A stretch of DNA of 64,000 nt from Thalassotalea hakodatensis. GTDB lineage: Bacteria > Pseudomonadota > Gammaproteobacteria > Enterobacterales > Alteromonadaceae. The position numbers were made by a program, and so were the translations under genes. Location: positions 372,001 through 436,000 of the forward strand of contig NZ_AP027365.1 of the NCBI RefSeq assembly GCF_030295995.1, in the 5' to 3' direction. The notes beneath the pieces were generated by a model. The model was not told the origin of the DNA. It saw only the letters and a program-made list of their open reading frames with translations, and searched no databases. Below are positions 48,478-57,880 of the stretch, piece after piece (the stretch's first letter is position 1; each line of letters starts with the position of its first letter).

Positions 48478-48531
48478 TTAAAGGGGTCAGGTACAATTAA
48501 CCTTGCGATTAAATTGTACCTAACCCTTTAA
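48478..48531. repeat. REP/MITE-like palindromic element
   Basis: TTAAAGGGGTCAGGTACAAT (48478-48497) begins a 23-nt arm that pairs with 48509-48531 around an 8-nt loop (CCTTGCGA), with small mismatches. Palindromes with a GGGGTCAGGTACAA-type core are, from memory, widespread in marine gammaproteobacteria and linked to REP-associated tyrosine transposases. It ends 2 bp from the stop codon of the antisense OmpA-like gene and may also terminate it. Confidence 0.6.
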
Positions 48532-48533
48532 TT

Positions 48534-49163
48534 TTAAGCTTTATTTGGGATGATTTGAATTTCAACGCGACGATTTAAAGCGCGATTGCTGGCACTATTA
48601 TTATTGGCAATCGGCATTGTTTCCCCGTATCCGGTTACTTTTAAGCGTGATGCTATAATATTTTTTTGTACTAGATAGTTTTTAACGCTACTGGCTCTTT
48701 TTAAAGAGAGTTCCTGATTATATTGACTAGCGCCGGTACTATCCGTATGCCCTTCAATACTTAACAAAGTTTTTTCATACTTATTAAGAACCTTCGCGAT
48801 ATCATTTAATGTGTTATGAAAGCCGCTGGAGATATAAGATTGATCGGTAGCGAAAGTAATGTTTGAAGGCATTACTAAGCGAATATTGTCACCTTCCCTT
48901 ACAACATCAATACCAGAGCCTGACAATTCTTCTCTAAACTCTTCTTCTTGTTTATCCATATAGTTGCCAATAGCGGCACCTGCAATAGCACCAATAGCCG
49001 CCCCCCAAACTAACCGTTTATCTTTATGGTTACTGGTTGATTTACCTAACACTGCCCCAGCAACAGCACCAATAGCAGCTCCTTTCTCTGTATTAGTGGA
49101 TGCACAACCAGACATGATTATTGATAGAGAAACAAGCGGAAAAAGAAGTTTTTTGGTTAGCAT
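48534..49163 (-). CDS. OmpA-family lipoprotein with glycine-zipper (YiaD-like)
   Basis: This 209-aa envelope protein has a lipoprotein signal ending MSG-C20, a glycine-zipper segment (about 28-66; AAIGAVAGAVLG and AAIGAIAGAAIG) and a C-terminal OmpA-like peptidoglycan-binding domain (about 95-205; IEGHTDSTGASQYNQELSLKRA, VTGYGE, NRRVEI). It resembles E. coli YiaD. It lies antisense between tuf and tRNA-Trp/secE, a spot normally without such a gene, and next to a REP-like palindrome, so it was probably inserted. Gly-zipper lipoproteins can be toxic pores or envelope-stress proteins; no role is claimed. Confidence 0.88.
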   Translation of the reverse strand: MLTKKLLFPLVSLSIIMSGCASTNTEKGAAIGAVAGAVLGKSTSNHKDKRLVWGAAIGAIAGAAIGNYMDKQEEEFREELSGSGIDVVREGDNIRLVMPSNITFATDQSYISSGFHNTLNDIAKVLNKYEKTLLSIEGHTDSTGASQYNQELSLKRASSVKNYLVQKNIIASRLKVTGYGETMPIANNNSASNRALNRRVEIQIIPNKA

Positions 49164-49650
49164 ATTTGTACCTCATAGATGAATTGAAAATAATTAAATG
49201 CGTTAGATATAAAAGTTTGAACTTAGTAATAGAACAGTAAAATACTCAACAAAAATAAGTTTAACGTTAGTAGGTAAACATAGTGATAGAGTCTGCAACT
49301 AACAAGTCTATTGTTGATATTAACTTTGTGTACATTGTGATTATGTTAAGCTTAATTGACGCTGAACAATGAGTGACGTATACGATGGTAGATGCCGTGC
49401 TAACTTTGGTATTAACATGATTTAATGTTTTAACATTAATGCTTTATTTTATTTCTTCACTCACTTTCTCATATCAATTGAGGTAATTTGGTAAATAAAG
49501 TGAACAACTACGAGGAATGACTTTCATAGACAAGCAATAATTTACTTGAGTAAATAGATTGACTCAGTATAATACCCCTCTCTTTTCTTGAGTATCTCTT
49601 AATTTCCCAAAGCAAAATAAGACCTACCCAAGATAAGTGTATATTTTTGA
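49164..49650. other. Intergenic region upstream of tRNA-Trp
   Basis: This 487-bp region contains no supported ORF. It should carry the promoter of the OmpA-like gene on the minus strand, an AT-rich palindrome TTAATGTT-TT-AACATTAA (49422-49439) preceded by a third related arm (TTAACAT), and the promoter of the tRNA-Trp/secE operon near its right end. Confidence 0.6.
49546..49573 (+). promoter_or_regulatory. Promoter of tRNA-Trp-secE-nusG
   Basis: TTGAGT, a 16-bp spacer and TATAAT are followed by ACCCCTC, about 77 bp before the tRNA. Confidence 0.7.
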
Positions 49651-49727
49651 AGGGGTATAGTTCCAATTGGTAGAACAGCGGTCTCCAAAACCGACGGTTG
49701 GGAGTTCGAATCTCTCTACCCCTGCCA
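49651..49727 (+). tRNA. trpT: tRNA-Trp (CCA)
   Basis: The acceptor AGGGGTA pairs with TACCCCT, the anticodon loop CTCCAAA gives CCA, and the 3' CCA is encoded. It is probably cotranscribed with secE and nusG, as in Vibrio and Pseudomonas. Confidence 0.97.
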
Positions 49728-49816
49728 AATTACTTATGTGGCCCTTGAAAAGGCCCAGATCATACTTATGTTATATGACATAAGATCATGGATCAGACAA
49801 TATTACAGGTAAAGTT

Positions 49817-50197
49817 ATGAATGCAAGTACAGAAAACCAAGAAAGTGGTTCTCTAGATTCATTAAAGTGGATAGTCGTTATACTCATTTTAGCTGGCGCA
49901 GTTGTAGGAAACTACATATACGGTGACCAGTCTGTATTAATACGTGCAGTTGCCGTTGTTACAGCTGTTGTAGTTGCTGGTTTTATTGCTGCGCAAACAG
50001 TGAAAGGTCGAAATGCGATTATTTTCGCGAAAGAAGCGCGCACTGAAACGAGAAAAGTTGTATGGCCTACACGTCAAGAAGCTGTACAAACAACAGGTAT
50101 CGTTCTAGTTGCTACTTTATTTATGTCTTTAGTGCTATGGGGTTTAGATACCGTACTATTTGAAGTTGTCGGCTTTATTACTGGATTACAGGTGTAA
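49817..50197 (+). CDS. secE: Protein translocase subunit SecE
   Basis: SecE clamps the SecY channel. This is the gammaproteobacterial long type, 126 aa with three membrane helices (about 16-33, 42-60 and 94-116) and the conserved amphipathic cytoplasmic motif [16 protein letters not shown] before the last helix. nusG follows after 2 bp. Confidence 0.96.
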   Translation: MNASTENQESGSLDSLKWIVVILILAGAVVGNYIYGDQSVLIRAVAVVTAVVVAGFIAAQTVKGRNAIIFAKEARTETRKVVWPTRQEAVQTTGIVLVATLFMSLVLWGLDTVLFEVVGFITGLQV

Positions 50198-50199
50198 TT

Positions 50200-50778
50200 A
50201 TGTCTGAAGAAAATAATGTAACAGAAACACCGAGCACTAATAGTAACCCAAAGTTACGTTGGTATGTGGTTCAAGCATTTTCTGGTTATGAAGCAAGAGT
50301 GCAAAAAACATTGCTTGAGCACATTGAAATTCATGGCTTAGAAGAAAAGTTTGGCCAAATATTAGTACCAACAGAAGAAGTAGTGGAAATGCGTGCAGGT
50401 CAAAAGCGTAAGTCTGCTCGAAAATTTTTTCCTGGTTACGTACTTGTTGAAATGGCAATGGACGAAGAAGCATGGCACTTAGTTAAAAGTGTACCGCGCG
50501 TACTAGGCTTTATTGGTGGTACGTCAGACCGTCCTATGCCAATAACTCAAAAAGAAGCAGATCGTATTCTTCAACGTATTGAAGAAACCGATGCGCCTAA
50601 GCCTAAAACATTGTTTGAACCAGGTGAAGTGGTACGAGTTATTGATGGACCTTTTGCTGACTTTAATGGTGTGGTTGAAGAGCTTGATTACGAGAAGAAC
50701 CGTATTAAAGTGTCGGTGTTAATCTTTGGTCGTTCTACGCCGGTTGACCTAGAGTTCTCTCAAGTAGAAAAAGGCTAA
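50200..50778 (+). CDS. nusG: Transcription antitermination factor NusG
   Basis: NusG binds RNA polymerase and couples it to Rho or the ribosome. The NGN domain ([29 protein letters not shown]) is followed by the KOW domain ([21 protein letters not shown]). The length is 192 aa with a slightly extended polar N-terminus. A 370-bp spacer with a terminator separates it from rplK. Confidence 0.97.
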   Translation: MSEENNVTETPSTNSNPKLRWYVVQAFSGYEARVQKTLLEHIEIHGLEEKFGQILVPTEEVVEMRAGQKRKSARKFFPGYVLVEMAMDEEAWHLVKSVPRVLGFIGGTSDRPMPITQKEADRILQRIEETDAPKPKTLFEPGEVVRVIDGPFADFNGVVEELDYEKNRIKVSVLIFGRSTPVDLEFSQVEKG

Positions 50779-50913
50779 ATTTGACGTTATAAATAGCGTT
50801 TAAACTGTATTGTCTTCAATATTTTTTAATCGCGTATTAGCTATACGCTTATTGCAAAATATTTCGACGGCTTTGTTTAAAAACCATTATATAGCCAAAT
50901 GAATAGTAAATTG

Positions 50914-50940
50914 AAAATGCTCGCTTTTGCGGGCATTTTT
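50914..50940 (+). terminator. Terminator after nusG
   Basis: AAAATGCTCGC pairs with GCGGGCATTTT (one G-T pair) around TTTT and runs into T residues. Confidence 0.88.
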
Positions 50941-50970
50941 GCTTTTTATGATGCAATTACTATTTAATGC

Positions 50971-51000
50971 TTGAAACCTGACCAGTGATTACTTTATAAT
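50971..51000 (+). promoter_or_regulatory. Strong promoter of rplKA
   Basis: TTGAAA, an 18-bp spacer and a perfect TATAAT are followed by the GC-rich discriminator CCGCTGCCG, typical of stringently controlled ribosomal operons. Confidence 0.8.
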
Positions 51001-51148
51001 CCGCTGCCGTTTTTATTTGTACAAACGAGAGTTAGTACTAAAAGCGCAAAATTATTAACCCACGGGGAGCTAACACTTGCCATATATTAGGTTAGGTGTA
51101 GTGTTCGGAAGAACTAGCGATAATACCCATAAATTAAGGTAATTAAAG

Positions 51149-51577
51149 ATGGCTAAAAAAGTCGAAGCTTTAATCAAGCTACAAGTAGCTGCTGGTGCAG
51201 CTAACCCGTCACCTCCTGTTGGTCCAGCACTTGGTCAACACGGTGTGAACATCATGGAATTCTGTAAGGCGTTTAACGCAAAAACAGACTCTTTAGAAAA
51301 AGGCGCTCCTGTACCAGTAGTAATTACTGTATACAACGATCGTTCTTTTACGTTCGAAACAAAAACTCCACCTGCTTCTTATTTACTTAAGAAAGCGGCT
51401 GGCATCAAGTCAGGTTCAGGTCGCCCTAACACGGAAAAAGTTGGTACAGTAACACGTGCACAACTTGAAGAAATTGTTAAGACTAAAGAACCAGATTTAA
51501 CAGCAGGTTCTATGGACGCTGCAGTACGTACTATCGCGGGTTCTGCTCGTGCAATGGGTTTAGTGGTAGAGGACTAA
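51149..51577 (+). CDS. rplK: 50S ribosomal protein L11
   Basis: L11 forms the GTPase-associated centre and is needed for RelA activation. The N-terminal signature [20 protein letters not shown] and the C-terminal RNA-binding part ([15 protein letters not shown]) are present. The length of 142 aa equals E. coli. rplA follows after 2 bp. Confidence 0.98.
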   Translation: MAKKVEALIKLQVAAGAANPSPPVGPALGQHGVNIMEFCKAFNAKTDSLEKGAPVPVVITVYNDRSFTFETKTPPASYLLKKAAGIKSGSGRPNTEKVGTVTRAQLEEIVKTKEPDLTAGSMDAAVRTIAGSARAMGLVVED

Positions 51578-51579
51578 TC

Positions 51580-52275
51580 ATGACTAAATTATCAAAGCGC
51601 GCTCGTCTTATTCGTGAAAAAGTAGACGTATTAAAAGATTATGAAATCAACGAAGCATTAGCTCTTTTGAAAGAATTAGCAACCGCTAAATTCAAAGAAA
51701 GCGTTGATGTAGCTGTTAACTTGGGCATTGACGCTCGTAAATCAGACCAAAACGTTCGTGGCGCAACTGTATTACCACATGGTACAGGCCGTGAAGTTCG
51801 TGTTGCTGTATTTACACAAGGCGCAAATGCTGACAAAGCTAAAGAAGCTGGTGCAGACATCGTAGGTATGGACGACCTTGCTGAGCAAGTAAAAGCAGGC
51901 CAAATGGATTTTGACGTAGTTATTGCTACGCCAGATGCAATGCGTGTTGTTGGTCAGTTAGGTCAAATCTTAGGTCCACGTGGCCTTATGCCTAACCCGA
52001 AAGTTGGTACAGTAACACCTGACGTTGTTACAGCAGTTAACAATGCTAAAGCTGGTCAAATTCGTTACCGTAACGACAAAAACGGCATCATCCATACTAC
52101 GATTGGTAAGGTTGATTTCGATGACGCTAAGTTACAAGAAAACTTAGAAGCATTATTGGAAGCGCTTAAGAAAGCAAAACCAGCAAATGCTAAAGGTCAA
52201 TTTATTAAGAAAATTTCAGTATCAACTACAATGGGCGCTGGTGTAACAGTTGACCAAGGTAGCTTAGCACTTTAA
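51580..52275 (+). CDS. rplA: 50S ribosomal protein L1
   Basis: L1 forms the mobile L1 stalk at the E site and represses translation of rplKA. The motifs [15 protein letters not shown] and [15 protein letters not shown] are characteristic. The length is 231 aa. rplJ follows after a 256-nt spacer holding its own leader. Confidence 0.98.
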   Translation: MTKLSKRARLIREKVDVLKDYEINEALALLKELATAKFKESVDVAVNLGIDARKSDQNVRGATVLPHGTGREVRVAVFTQGANADKAKEAGADIVGMDDLAEQVKAGQMDFDVVIATPDAMRVVGQLGQILGPRGLMPNPKVGTVTPDVVTAVNNAKAGQIRYRNDKNGIIHTTIGKVDFDDAKLQENLEALLEALKKAKPANAKGQFIKKISVSTTMGAGVTVDQGSLAL

Positions 52276-52299
52276 TTTTCAGTAAGGCATGGTTCATGC

Positions 52300-52328
52300 T
52301 TTACTTGGGGCGAGTTATCAACTATAAT
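52300..52328 (+). promoter_or_regulatory. Possible rplJL promoter overlapping a hairpin
   Basis: TTTACT, a 17-bp spacer and TATAAT are spaced like a promoter. A GGGGCGA / TCGCCCC stem (52307-52336) overlaps it and could instead be an attenuator for the rplKA transcript. Confidence 0.45.
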
Positions 52329-52339
52329 TTCGCCCCTTA

Positions 52340-52531
52340 AATTTTGGTAGGTGCTGTGGAAACAGCCCCGTCAAAGACCGTAGGGGTAGCGATAGTTACT
52401 TAATATTTCCTACGTAGATGGTGATTACCCAGATATTTCCTTAAATTTTCTGGCTTCGCCGTAAAAAAATCCCAAGTTTACTTGGGGAGAAGTTAATACC
52501 GGATATCCGGTTGAACCAGGAGTTAAAGCCC
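52340..52531 (+). promoter_or_regulatory. L10 autoregulatory leader
   Basis: The mRNA leader directly before rplJ is rich in short helices (GCTGTGGAAACAGC, CCCAAGTTTACTTGGG). By position it should hold the binding site through which the L10-L12 complex represses rplJL. I did not fold it. Confidence 0.55.
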
Positions 52532-53026
52532 ATGGCTATCAATCTTGATGACAAAAAAGCAATTGTTGCTGAAGTTCAAGAAGCTGCCGAAGGCGCTCTT
52601 TCAGCTGTTATCGCAGATTCACGCGGTGTAACAGTTGACGCAATTACTGCTTTACGTGCTACTGCACGTGAAAACGGTGTGTGGATGAAAGTTGTTCGTA
52701 ACACTTTAGCCCGCCGTGCAGTTGAAGGTACTTCGTTTGATTGTCTTGCAGACAATTTTATCGGTCCTTCATTAATTGCATTTTCTAGCGAGCATCCAGG
52801 TGCTGCTGCACGTATTTTTAGTGATTTCGCAAAAGAAAATGATGCGTTTGAATTAAAAGCAGCTGCATATGAAGGCGAAGTTGTAGATGTACAGTTACTT
52901 GCTAAGTTACCTACATACGACGAAGCAATTGCACGCTTAATGAGCGCAATGAAAGAAGCATCGGCTGGCAAGCTTGTCCGTACGATTGCTGCAGTTCGCG
53001 ATCAGAAAGAGCAAGAAGCGGCATAA
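52532..53026 (+). CDS. rplJ: 50S ribosomal protein L10
   Basis: L10 anchors L7/L12 dimers to the ribosome. The N-terminal RNA-binding domain ([32 protein letters not shown]) and the C-terminal L12-binding helix are present. ATG 52532 behind GGAG is preferred to an in-frame TTG at 52511, giving 164 aa. Confidence 0.97.
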   Translation: MAINLDDKKAIVAEVQEAAEGALSAVIADSRGVTVDAITALRATARENGVWMKVVRNTLARRAVEGTSFDCLADNFIGPSLIAFSSEHPGAAARIFSDFAKENDAFELKAAAYEGEVVDVQLLAKLPTYDEAIARLMSAMKEASAGKLVRTIAAVRDQKEQEAA

Positions 53027-53110
53027 TCGTTGTGATACAACATACGCTTTTTGAATTTATAGTTATTACACAGCCTTTTAAGTGGCTGTCATTAAAACAG
53101 GAAATTAAAA

Positions 53111-53479
53111 ATGTCTATTTCTAAAGACGATATCCTAAATGCTATTGCTGAAATGTCAGTAATGGACGTAGTTGAATTAGTAGAAGCAATGGAAGAGAAA
53201 TTCGGTGTTTCTGCTGCTGCTGCTGTAGCTGTTGCTGGCGATGCTGGTGGTGCTGCTGCTGAAGAGCAAACAGAATTCGACGTAATCTTAACAAGTTTCG
53301 GCGACAAGAAAGTTGGCGTAATTAAAGCAGTACGTGGTGCTACAGGTCTAGGTCTTAAAGAAGCTAAAGAGCTTGTTGAAGGCGCACCTAAAGCAATCAA
53401 AGAAGGCATTGATAAAGCAGAAGCAGAAGCTCTTAAAGAAGAACTTGAAGCTGCAGGCGCTTCTATTGAACTTAAGTAA
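53111..53479 (+). CDS. rplL: 50S ribosomal protein L7/L12
   Basis: This is the multicopy stalk protein that recruits translation GTPases. It has an N-terminal dimerisation helix, an Ala/Gly-rich hinge (about 36-53) and the conserved C-terminal domain ([23 protein letters not shown]). The length is 122 aa. Confidence 0.98.
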   Translation: MSISKDDILNAIAEMSVMDVVELVEAMEEKFGVSAAAAVAVAGDAGGAAAEEQTEFDVILTSFGDKKVGVIKAVRGATGLGLKEAKELVEGAPKAIKEGIDKAEAEALKEELEAAGASIELK

Positions 53480-53516
53480 TCTGTTTAATCACAGATTATT
53501 TGCCTGAAAAGGCACT

Positions 53517-53547
53517 GGCTGGTGATTTAAACGTCACCGGCCTTTTT
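53517..53547 (+). terminator. Attenuator between rplL and rpoB
   Basis: GGCTGGTGA and TCACCGGCC form a 9-bp stem (one G-T pair) with loop TTTAAACG and a T5 tail. A partial terminator at this place sets the ratio of ribosomal protein to polymerase expression in E. coli. Confidence 0.8.
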
Positions 53548-53652
53548 GCGCTAAAGAATATCGTTTTTTAAATTAGCCAATAAATTAGGTTTTTTTTTAA
53601 ACGAAAACAGTGCATTATTTAATGTGAAAGCATTACAGCAATACCCTGTCTG

Positions 53653-53719
53653 ATACCAATTGGATTAGGTAAGTGGTCATAAAAAGAAAAGTTGATCAAT
53701 TATTTAGTCCAATTGGTAT
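53653..53719 (+). repeat. Long hairpin between rplL and rpoB
   Basis: ATACCAATTGGA (53653-53664) pairs perfectly with TCCAATTGGTAT (53708-53719). With G-U pairs the stem extends to about 27 bp per arm around a 13-nt A-rich loop (53680-53692), with about one mismatch. It could be a MITE-like insertion or an RNase III processing site, since E. coli has one in the same spacer. Confidence 0.7.
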
Positions 53720-53761
53720 TTTTAGGCAGATTCGGCCATAACCAGCAAGCTGAGGAACCCC

Positions 53762-56700
53762 ATGGTTTACTCTTATTCTGAGAAGAAACGAATTCGAAAG
53801 GATTTTGGTAAAAGCGCGCAAGTAATGGATTATCCGTTCTTGTTATCTATCCAGCTCGGATCTTTTCGTAAGTTTATTGATGTTGATCCGGCAGGCGAAA
53901 CCGGTTTAGAAGCAGCGTTTCGTTCTATTTTTCCAATCAAAGCCTACTCAGGTAGTTCTGAATTACAATATGTCAGTTACCGATTAGGTGAACCCTTATT
54001 TGATGTAAAAGAATGTCAAATACGTGGTGTAACATATTCTGCGCCATTACGCGTAAAATTACGTTTAGTCATTTATGACAAAGAGGCGCCAGCGGGTACT
54101 GTCAAAGATATCAAAGAACAAGAAGTATATATGGGTGAAATCCCATTAATGACAGATAACGGTACATTTGTCATCAATGGTACTGAGCGTGTTATTGTTT
54201 CGCAATTACACCGTTCACCTGGTGTATTTTTCGATCATGATAAAGGTAAGACACACTCTTCAGGTAAGGTGCTTTATAATGCACGTGTTATTCCTTATCG
54301 TGGTTCTTGGTTAGATTTCGAATTTGATCCTAAAGATAATCTTTTTGTACGAATTGACCGTCGTCGTAAATTACCGGCATCAATCATATTACGTGCACTT
54401 GAGTTTAGTACTGAAGAAATTTTAGATATTTTCTACGATACAACAGGTTACGAAATTAAAGGCGACAAGTTAATTATGGAACTTGTGCCTGAAAGATTAC
54501 GTGGTGAAACCGCTATATTTGACATTAAAATGCCAAATGGTGACGTGCTTGTTGAACAAGGTCGTCGTATCACTGCTCGTCATATTCGTGCACTATCAAA
54601 AGAAAATGTATCTGAGCTTGAAGTTCCGGCTGACTATATCGTTGGCAAAGTACTTTCTAAAGCTTACGTTGATGAATCAACGGGTGAAGTGATCGCAGAA
54701 GCGAATGCTGAATTAACGTTAGAGCTATTAGCGGAATTAAGCCAAGCAGGTCATAAGCAAATTTCTACTCTATATATGAACGAATTTGATGTTGGTTCAT
54801 ATATGTCTGATACCGTACGTATCGATACAACATCTAATCGCTTAGAAGCGCTTGTTGAAATATATCGTATGATGCGACCAGGCGAGCCACCAACAAAAGA
54901 TGCGGCAGAAGCTTTGTTTGCTAACTTATTCTTTTCATTAGAGCGTTATGACTTATCAACGGTAGGTCGTATGAAGTTCAACCGTCGTGTTGGTCTTGAT
55001 GATGAAGTGGGTGAAGGTACGCTATCGAAAGAAGATATTATTAAGGTGATGAAAACCTTAATCGGTATTCGCGATGGTAAAGGTGAAGTAGATGACATCG
55101 ATCATCTAGGTAACCGTCGTATTCGCTCTGTAGGTGAAATGGCAGAAAACCAATTCCGCGTTGGTCTTGTACGTGTTGAGCGTGCAGTACGTGAGCGTTT
55201 ATCACTTGGTGATTTAGACGCAGTGATGCCACAAGATTTAATTAACGCTAAGCCTATCTCGGCAGCGGTTAAAGAATTCTTTGGTTCGTCACAATTGTCA
55301 CAATTTATGGACCAAAACAACCCGCTATCAGAAGTAACGCATAAGCGTCGTATTTCTGCATTAGGCCCGGGTGGTTTAACACGTGAACGTGCAGGCTTCG
55401 AAGTACGTGACGTACATCCAACACATTATGGCCGTGTTTGTCCGATTGAGACCCCTGAAGGTCCAAACATCGGTTTGATTAACTCGCTATCATGTTATGC
55501 ACGTACAAACGATTATGGCTTTTTAGAAACGCCTTATCGTCGTGTTGTTGATGGTTTAATCACAGACGATGTTGATTATTTATCTGCAATCGAAGAAGGT
55601 AACTTCGTGATTGCACAATCAAATGCTGCGCGTGATGACTCCAACAGATTAACTGACGAACTTGTTAACTGTCGCCATAAAAACGAATTTACGTTAATGG
55701 CTGCTGAGCACATTCAGTACATGGATGTATCTCCACAACAAATCGTATCAGTAGCTGCATCGCTTATTCCATTCCTAGAGCATGATGATGCTAACCGTGC
55801 CTTGATGGGCTCGAACATGCAACGTCAAGCCGTTCCAACGTTAAAAGTGGACAAACCGCTTGTTGGTACAGGTATGGAAAAAATCGTAGCGGTTGATTCA
55901 GGTGTAACAGCTGTTGCCAAACGTGGTGGTGTTATCGACTACGTAGATGCTTCTCGTATTGTTGTTAAAGTAAATGAAGATGAAATGGTGCCTGGTGAAG
56001 CAGGTATTGATATTTATAACTTAAACAAATACACACGTTCTAACCAAAATACGTGTATTAACCAACGTCCAACAGTGCGTAAAGATGAGCCTGTTATTCG
56101 TGGTGACGTATTAGCTGATGGTCCATCTACTGATTTAGGTGAATTAGCACTTGGTCAAAACATGCGCTTAGCGTTCATGCCTTGGAATGGTTACAACTTT
56201 GAGGATTCAATGTTGTTATCTGAGCGTGTCGTTCAAGAAGATCGTTTTACAACCATTCATATTCAAGAATTAAGCTGTATTGCTCGTGATACTAAATTAG
56301 GTGCAGAAGAAATTACGTCTGATATTCCTAATGTTGGTGAATCAGCATTAAGTAAACTTGATGAATCAGGTGTTGTGTATATTGGTGCTGAAGTTAAAGG
56401 CGGCGATATCTTAGTTGGTAAAGTTACGCCAAAAGGTGAAACACAACTAACACCAGAAGAAAAACTACTTCGCGCAATTTTTGGTGAAAAAGCAGCTGAC
56501 GTTAAAGACAGTTCATTACGTGTACCTAACTCTGTATCAGGTACCATTATTGATGTACAAATCTTTACTCGTGACGGTGTTGAAAAAGACAAACGAGCTG
56601 TAGAAATTGAAGAAATGCAGCTTAAAGAAGTGAAGAAAGATTTAGGCGACGAATTTTCTATCTTAGAAGATGGTATTTACGCTCGTGCTAAGAAACTTCT

Positions 56701-57790
56701 ACTTTCAGCAGGTCTTAACGAATCTGATCTTAACAGCATGTCTCGCGACAAGTGGTTAGTTCAAAACCTTGCTAGCGAAGATCAACAATCTGAACTAGAG
56801 CAAATCGCTGAGCAATACGACAATATTAAAGCTGATTTCGATAAGAAATATGAAATTAAGCGTCGTAAGATCACACAAGGTGATGACTTAGCACCAGGTG
56901 TACTTAAGATTGTTAAAGTATATCTTGCGGTTAAACGTCGTATTCAGCCAGGTGATAAAATGGCCGGCCGTCATGGTAACAAAGGTGTAATTTCAAACGT
57001 TGTACCTGTAGAAGATATGCCATATGACGAAAACGGTGTGCCGGTTGATATCGTATTGAACCCATTAGGTGTTCCTTCACGTATGAACATCGGTCAAATC
57101 TTGGAAACTCACTTAGGTATGGCGGCACGCGGTATCGGTGAAAAGATTAACCGCATGCTTGAAGAGCAACGCGAAATTGCGAAGTTAAGAAGCTTCTTAA
57201 AAGAAGTGTATGAGCTTGGTGATTCTCGTCAAGAAGTCGATATTGATAACTTCTCTGATGATGAAATTATGCGATTAGCCGATAATCTACGTGCAGGTTT
57301 ACCAATTGCTACTCCGGTATTTGATGGTGCGCAAGAAGGCGAAATTAAAGAATTGTTCCGCCTTGCTGATATGCCAGAAAGTGGCCAGTTTAACTTAACT
57401 GATGGTCGTACAGGTCGCCGCTTTGAGCGTCCAGTAACGGTCGGTTACATGTACATGTTAAAACTAAATCACTTAGTAGACGACAAAATGCATGCGCGTT
57501 CAACGGGTTCATACAGCTTAGTTACTCAGCAACCGTTGGGTGGTAAAGCACAATTCGGTGGTCAGCGTTTCGGTGAGATGGAAGTATGGGCATTAGAAGC
57601 ATATGGTGCTGCTTATACCCTACAAGAAATGTTGACGGTGAAGTCTGATGACGTAAATGGTCGTACTAAAATGTACAAAAACCTTGTTGATGGCGACCAT
57701 CGTATGGAACCAGGTATTCCTGAGTCGTTCAATGTACTACTTAAAGAGATCCGCTCGTTAGGTATTAACATTGAGTTAGACGAAGAATAA
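53762..57790 (+). CDS. rpoB: RNA polymerase beta subunit
   Basis: RpoB is the beta subunit of RNA polymerase, 1342 aa, the same length as E. coli. The rifampicin region [20 protein letters not shown] is wild type at the main resistance positions. [17 protein letters not shown] is near the C-terminus, and KPGDKM-type catalytic and GRHGNKGV elements are present (here [14 protein letters not shown]). GAGGAACCCC precedes the ATG. Expression depends on read-through of the attenuator and the long hairpin upstream. Confidence 0.99.
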   Translation: MVYSYSEKKRIRKDFGKSAQVMDYPFLLSIQLGSFRKFIDVDPAGETGLEAAFRSIFPIKAYSGSSELQYVSYRLGEPLFDVKECQIRGVTYSAPLRVKLRLVIYDKEAPAGTVKDIKEQEVYMGEIPLMTDNGTFVINGTERVIVSQLHRSPGVFFDHDKGKTHSSGKVLYNARVIPYRGSWLDFEFDPKDNLFVRIDRRRKLPASIILRALEFSTEEILDIFYDTTGYEIKGDKLIMELVPERLRGETAIFDIKMPNGDVLVEQGRRITARHIRALSKENVSELEVPADYIVGKVLSKAYVDESTGEVIAEANAELTLELLAELSQAGHKQISTLYMNEFDVGSYMSDTVRIDTTSNRLEALVEIYRMMRPGEPPTKDAAEALFANLFFSLERYDLSTVGRMKFNRRVGLDDEVGEGTLSKEDIIKVMKTLIGIRDGKGEVDDIDHLGNRRIRSVGEMAENQFRVGLVRVERAVRERLSLGDLDAVMPQDLINAKPISAAVKEFFGSSQLSQFMDQNNPLSEVTHKRRISALGPGGLTRERAGFEVRDVHPTHYGRVCPIETPEGPNIGLINSLSCYARTNDYGFLETPYRRVVDGLITDDVDYLSAIEEGNFVIAQSNAARDDSNRLTDELVNCRHKNEFTLMAAEHIQYMDVSPQQIVSVAASLIPFLEHDDANRALMGSNMQRQAVPTLKVDKPLVGTGMEKIVAVDSGVTAVAKRGGVIDYVDASRIVVKVNEDEMVPGEAGIDIYNLNKYTRSNQNTCINQRPTVRKDEPVIRGDVLADGPSTDLGELALGQNMRLAFMPWNGYNFEDSMLLSERVVQEDRFTTIHIQELSCIARDTKLGAEEITSDIPNVGESALSKLDESGVVYIGAEVKGGDILVGKVTPKGETQLTPEEKLLRAIFGEKAADVKDSSLRVPNSVSGTIIDVQIFTRDGVEKDKRAVEIEEMQLKEVKKDLGDEFSILEDGIYARAKKLLLSAGLNESDLNSMSRDKWLVQNLASEDQQSELEQIAEQYDNIKADFDKKYEIKRRKITQGDDLAPGVLKIVKVYLAVKRRIQPGDKMAGRHGNKGVISNVVPVEDMPYDENGVPVDIVLNPLGVPSRMNIGQILETHLGMAARGIGEKINRMLEEQREIAKLRSFLKEVYELGDSRQEVDIDNFSDDEIMRLADNLRAGLPIATPVFDGAQEGEIKELFRLADMPESGQFNLTDGRTGRRFERPVTVGYMYMLKLNHLVDDKMHARSTGSYSLVTQQPLGGKAQFGGQRFGEMEVWALEAYGAAYTLQEMLTVKSDDVNGRTKMYKNLVDGDHRMEPGIPESFNVLLKEIRSLGINIELDEE

Positions 57791-57824
57791 ACGGTCGAGT
57801 ATTTAGCTGAGCAAATCAGTAAGC

Positions 57825-57851
57825 GAAGAAGGTAGTTAACCTACCTTCTTC
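57825..57851 (+). repeat. Perfect hairpin between rpoB and rpoC
   Basis: GAAGAAGGTAG (57825-57835) and CTACCTTCTTC (57841-57851) pair without mismatch around TTAAC. There is no T-run. It ends about 30 nt before the rpoC start and may affect mRNA stability or processing. Confidence 0.7.
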
Positions 57852-57880
57852 TCAAGATTAACTCCGACAGGAGATAGAGT

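Larger units (their letters stand above)
50779..51148 (+). other. nusG-rplK spacer: terminator, promoter and L11-operon leader
   Basis: This 370-bp spacer has no ORF worth calling. It contains an intrinsic terminator (50914-50940), a strong promoter (50971-51000) and about 140 nt of leader before rplK, where the L1 repressor site of the rplKA mRNA would be expected. I did not resolve that site. Confidence 0.6.

Noticed and set aside
52576..52971. Minus-strand ORF (131 aa) opposite rplJ
   Set aside because: Ala/Ser-rich antisense translation of a highly expressed gene; no start signal.
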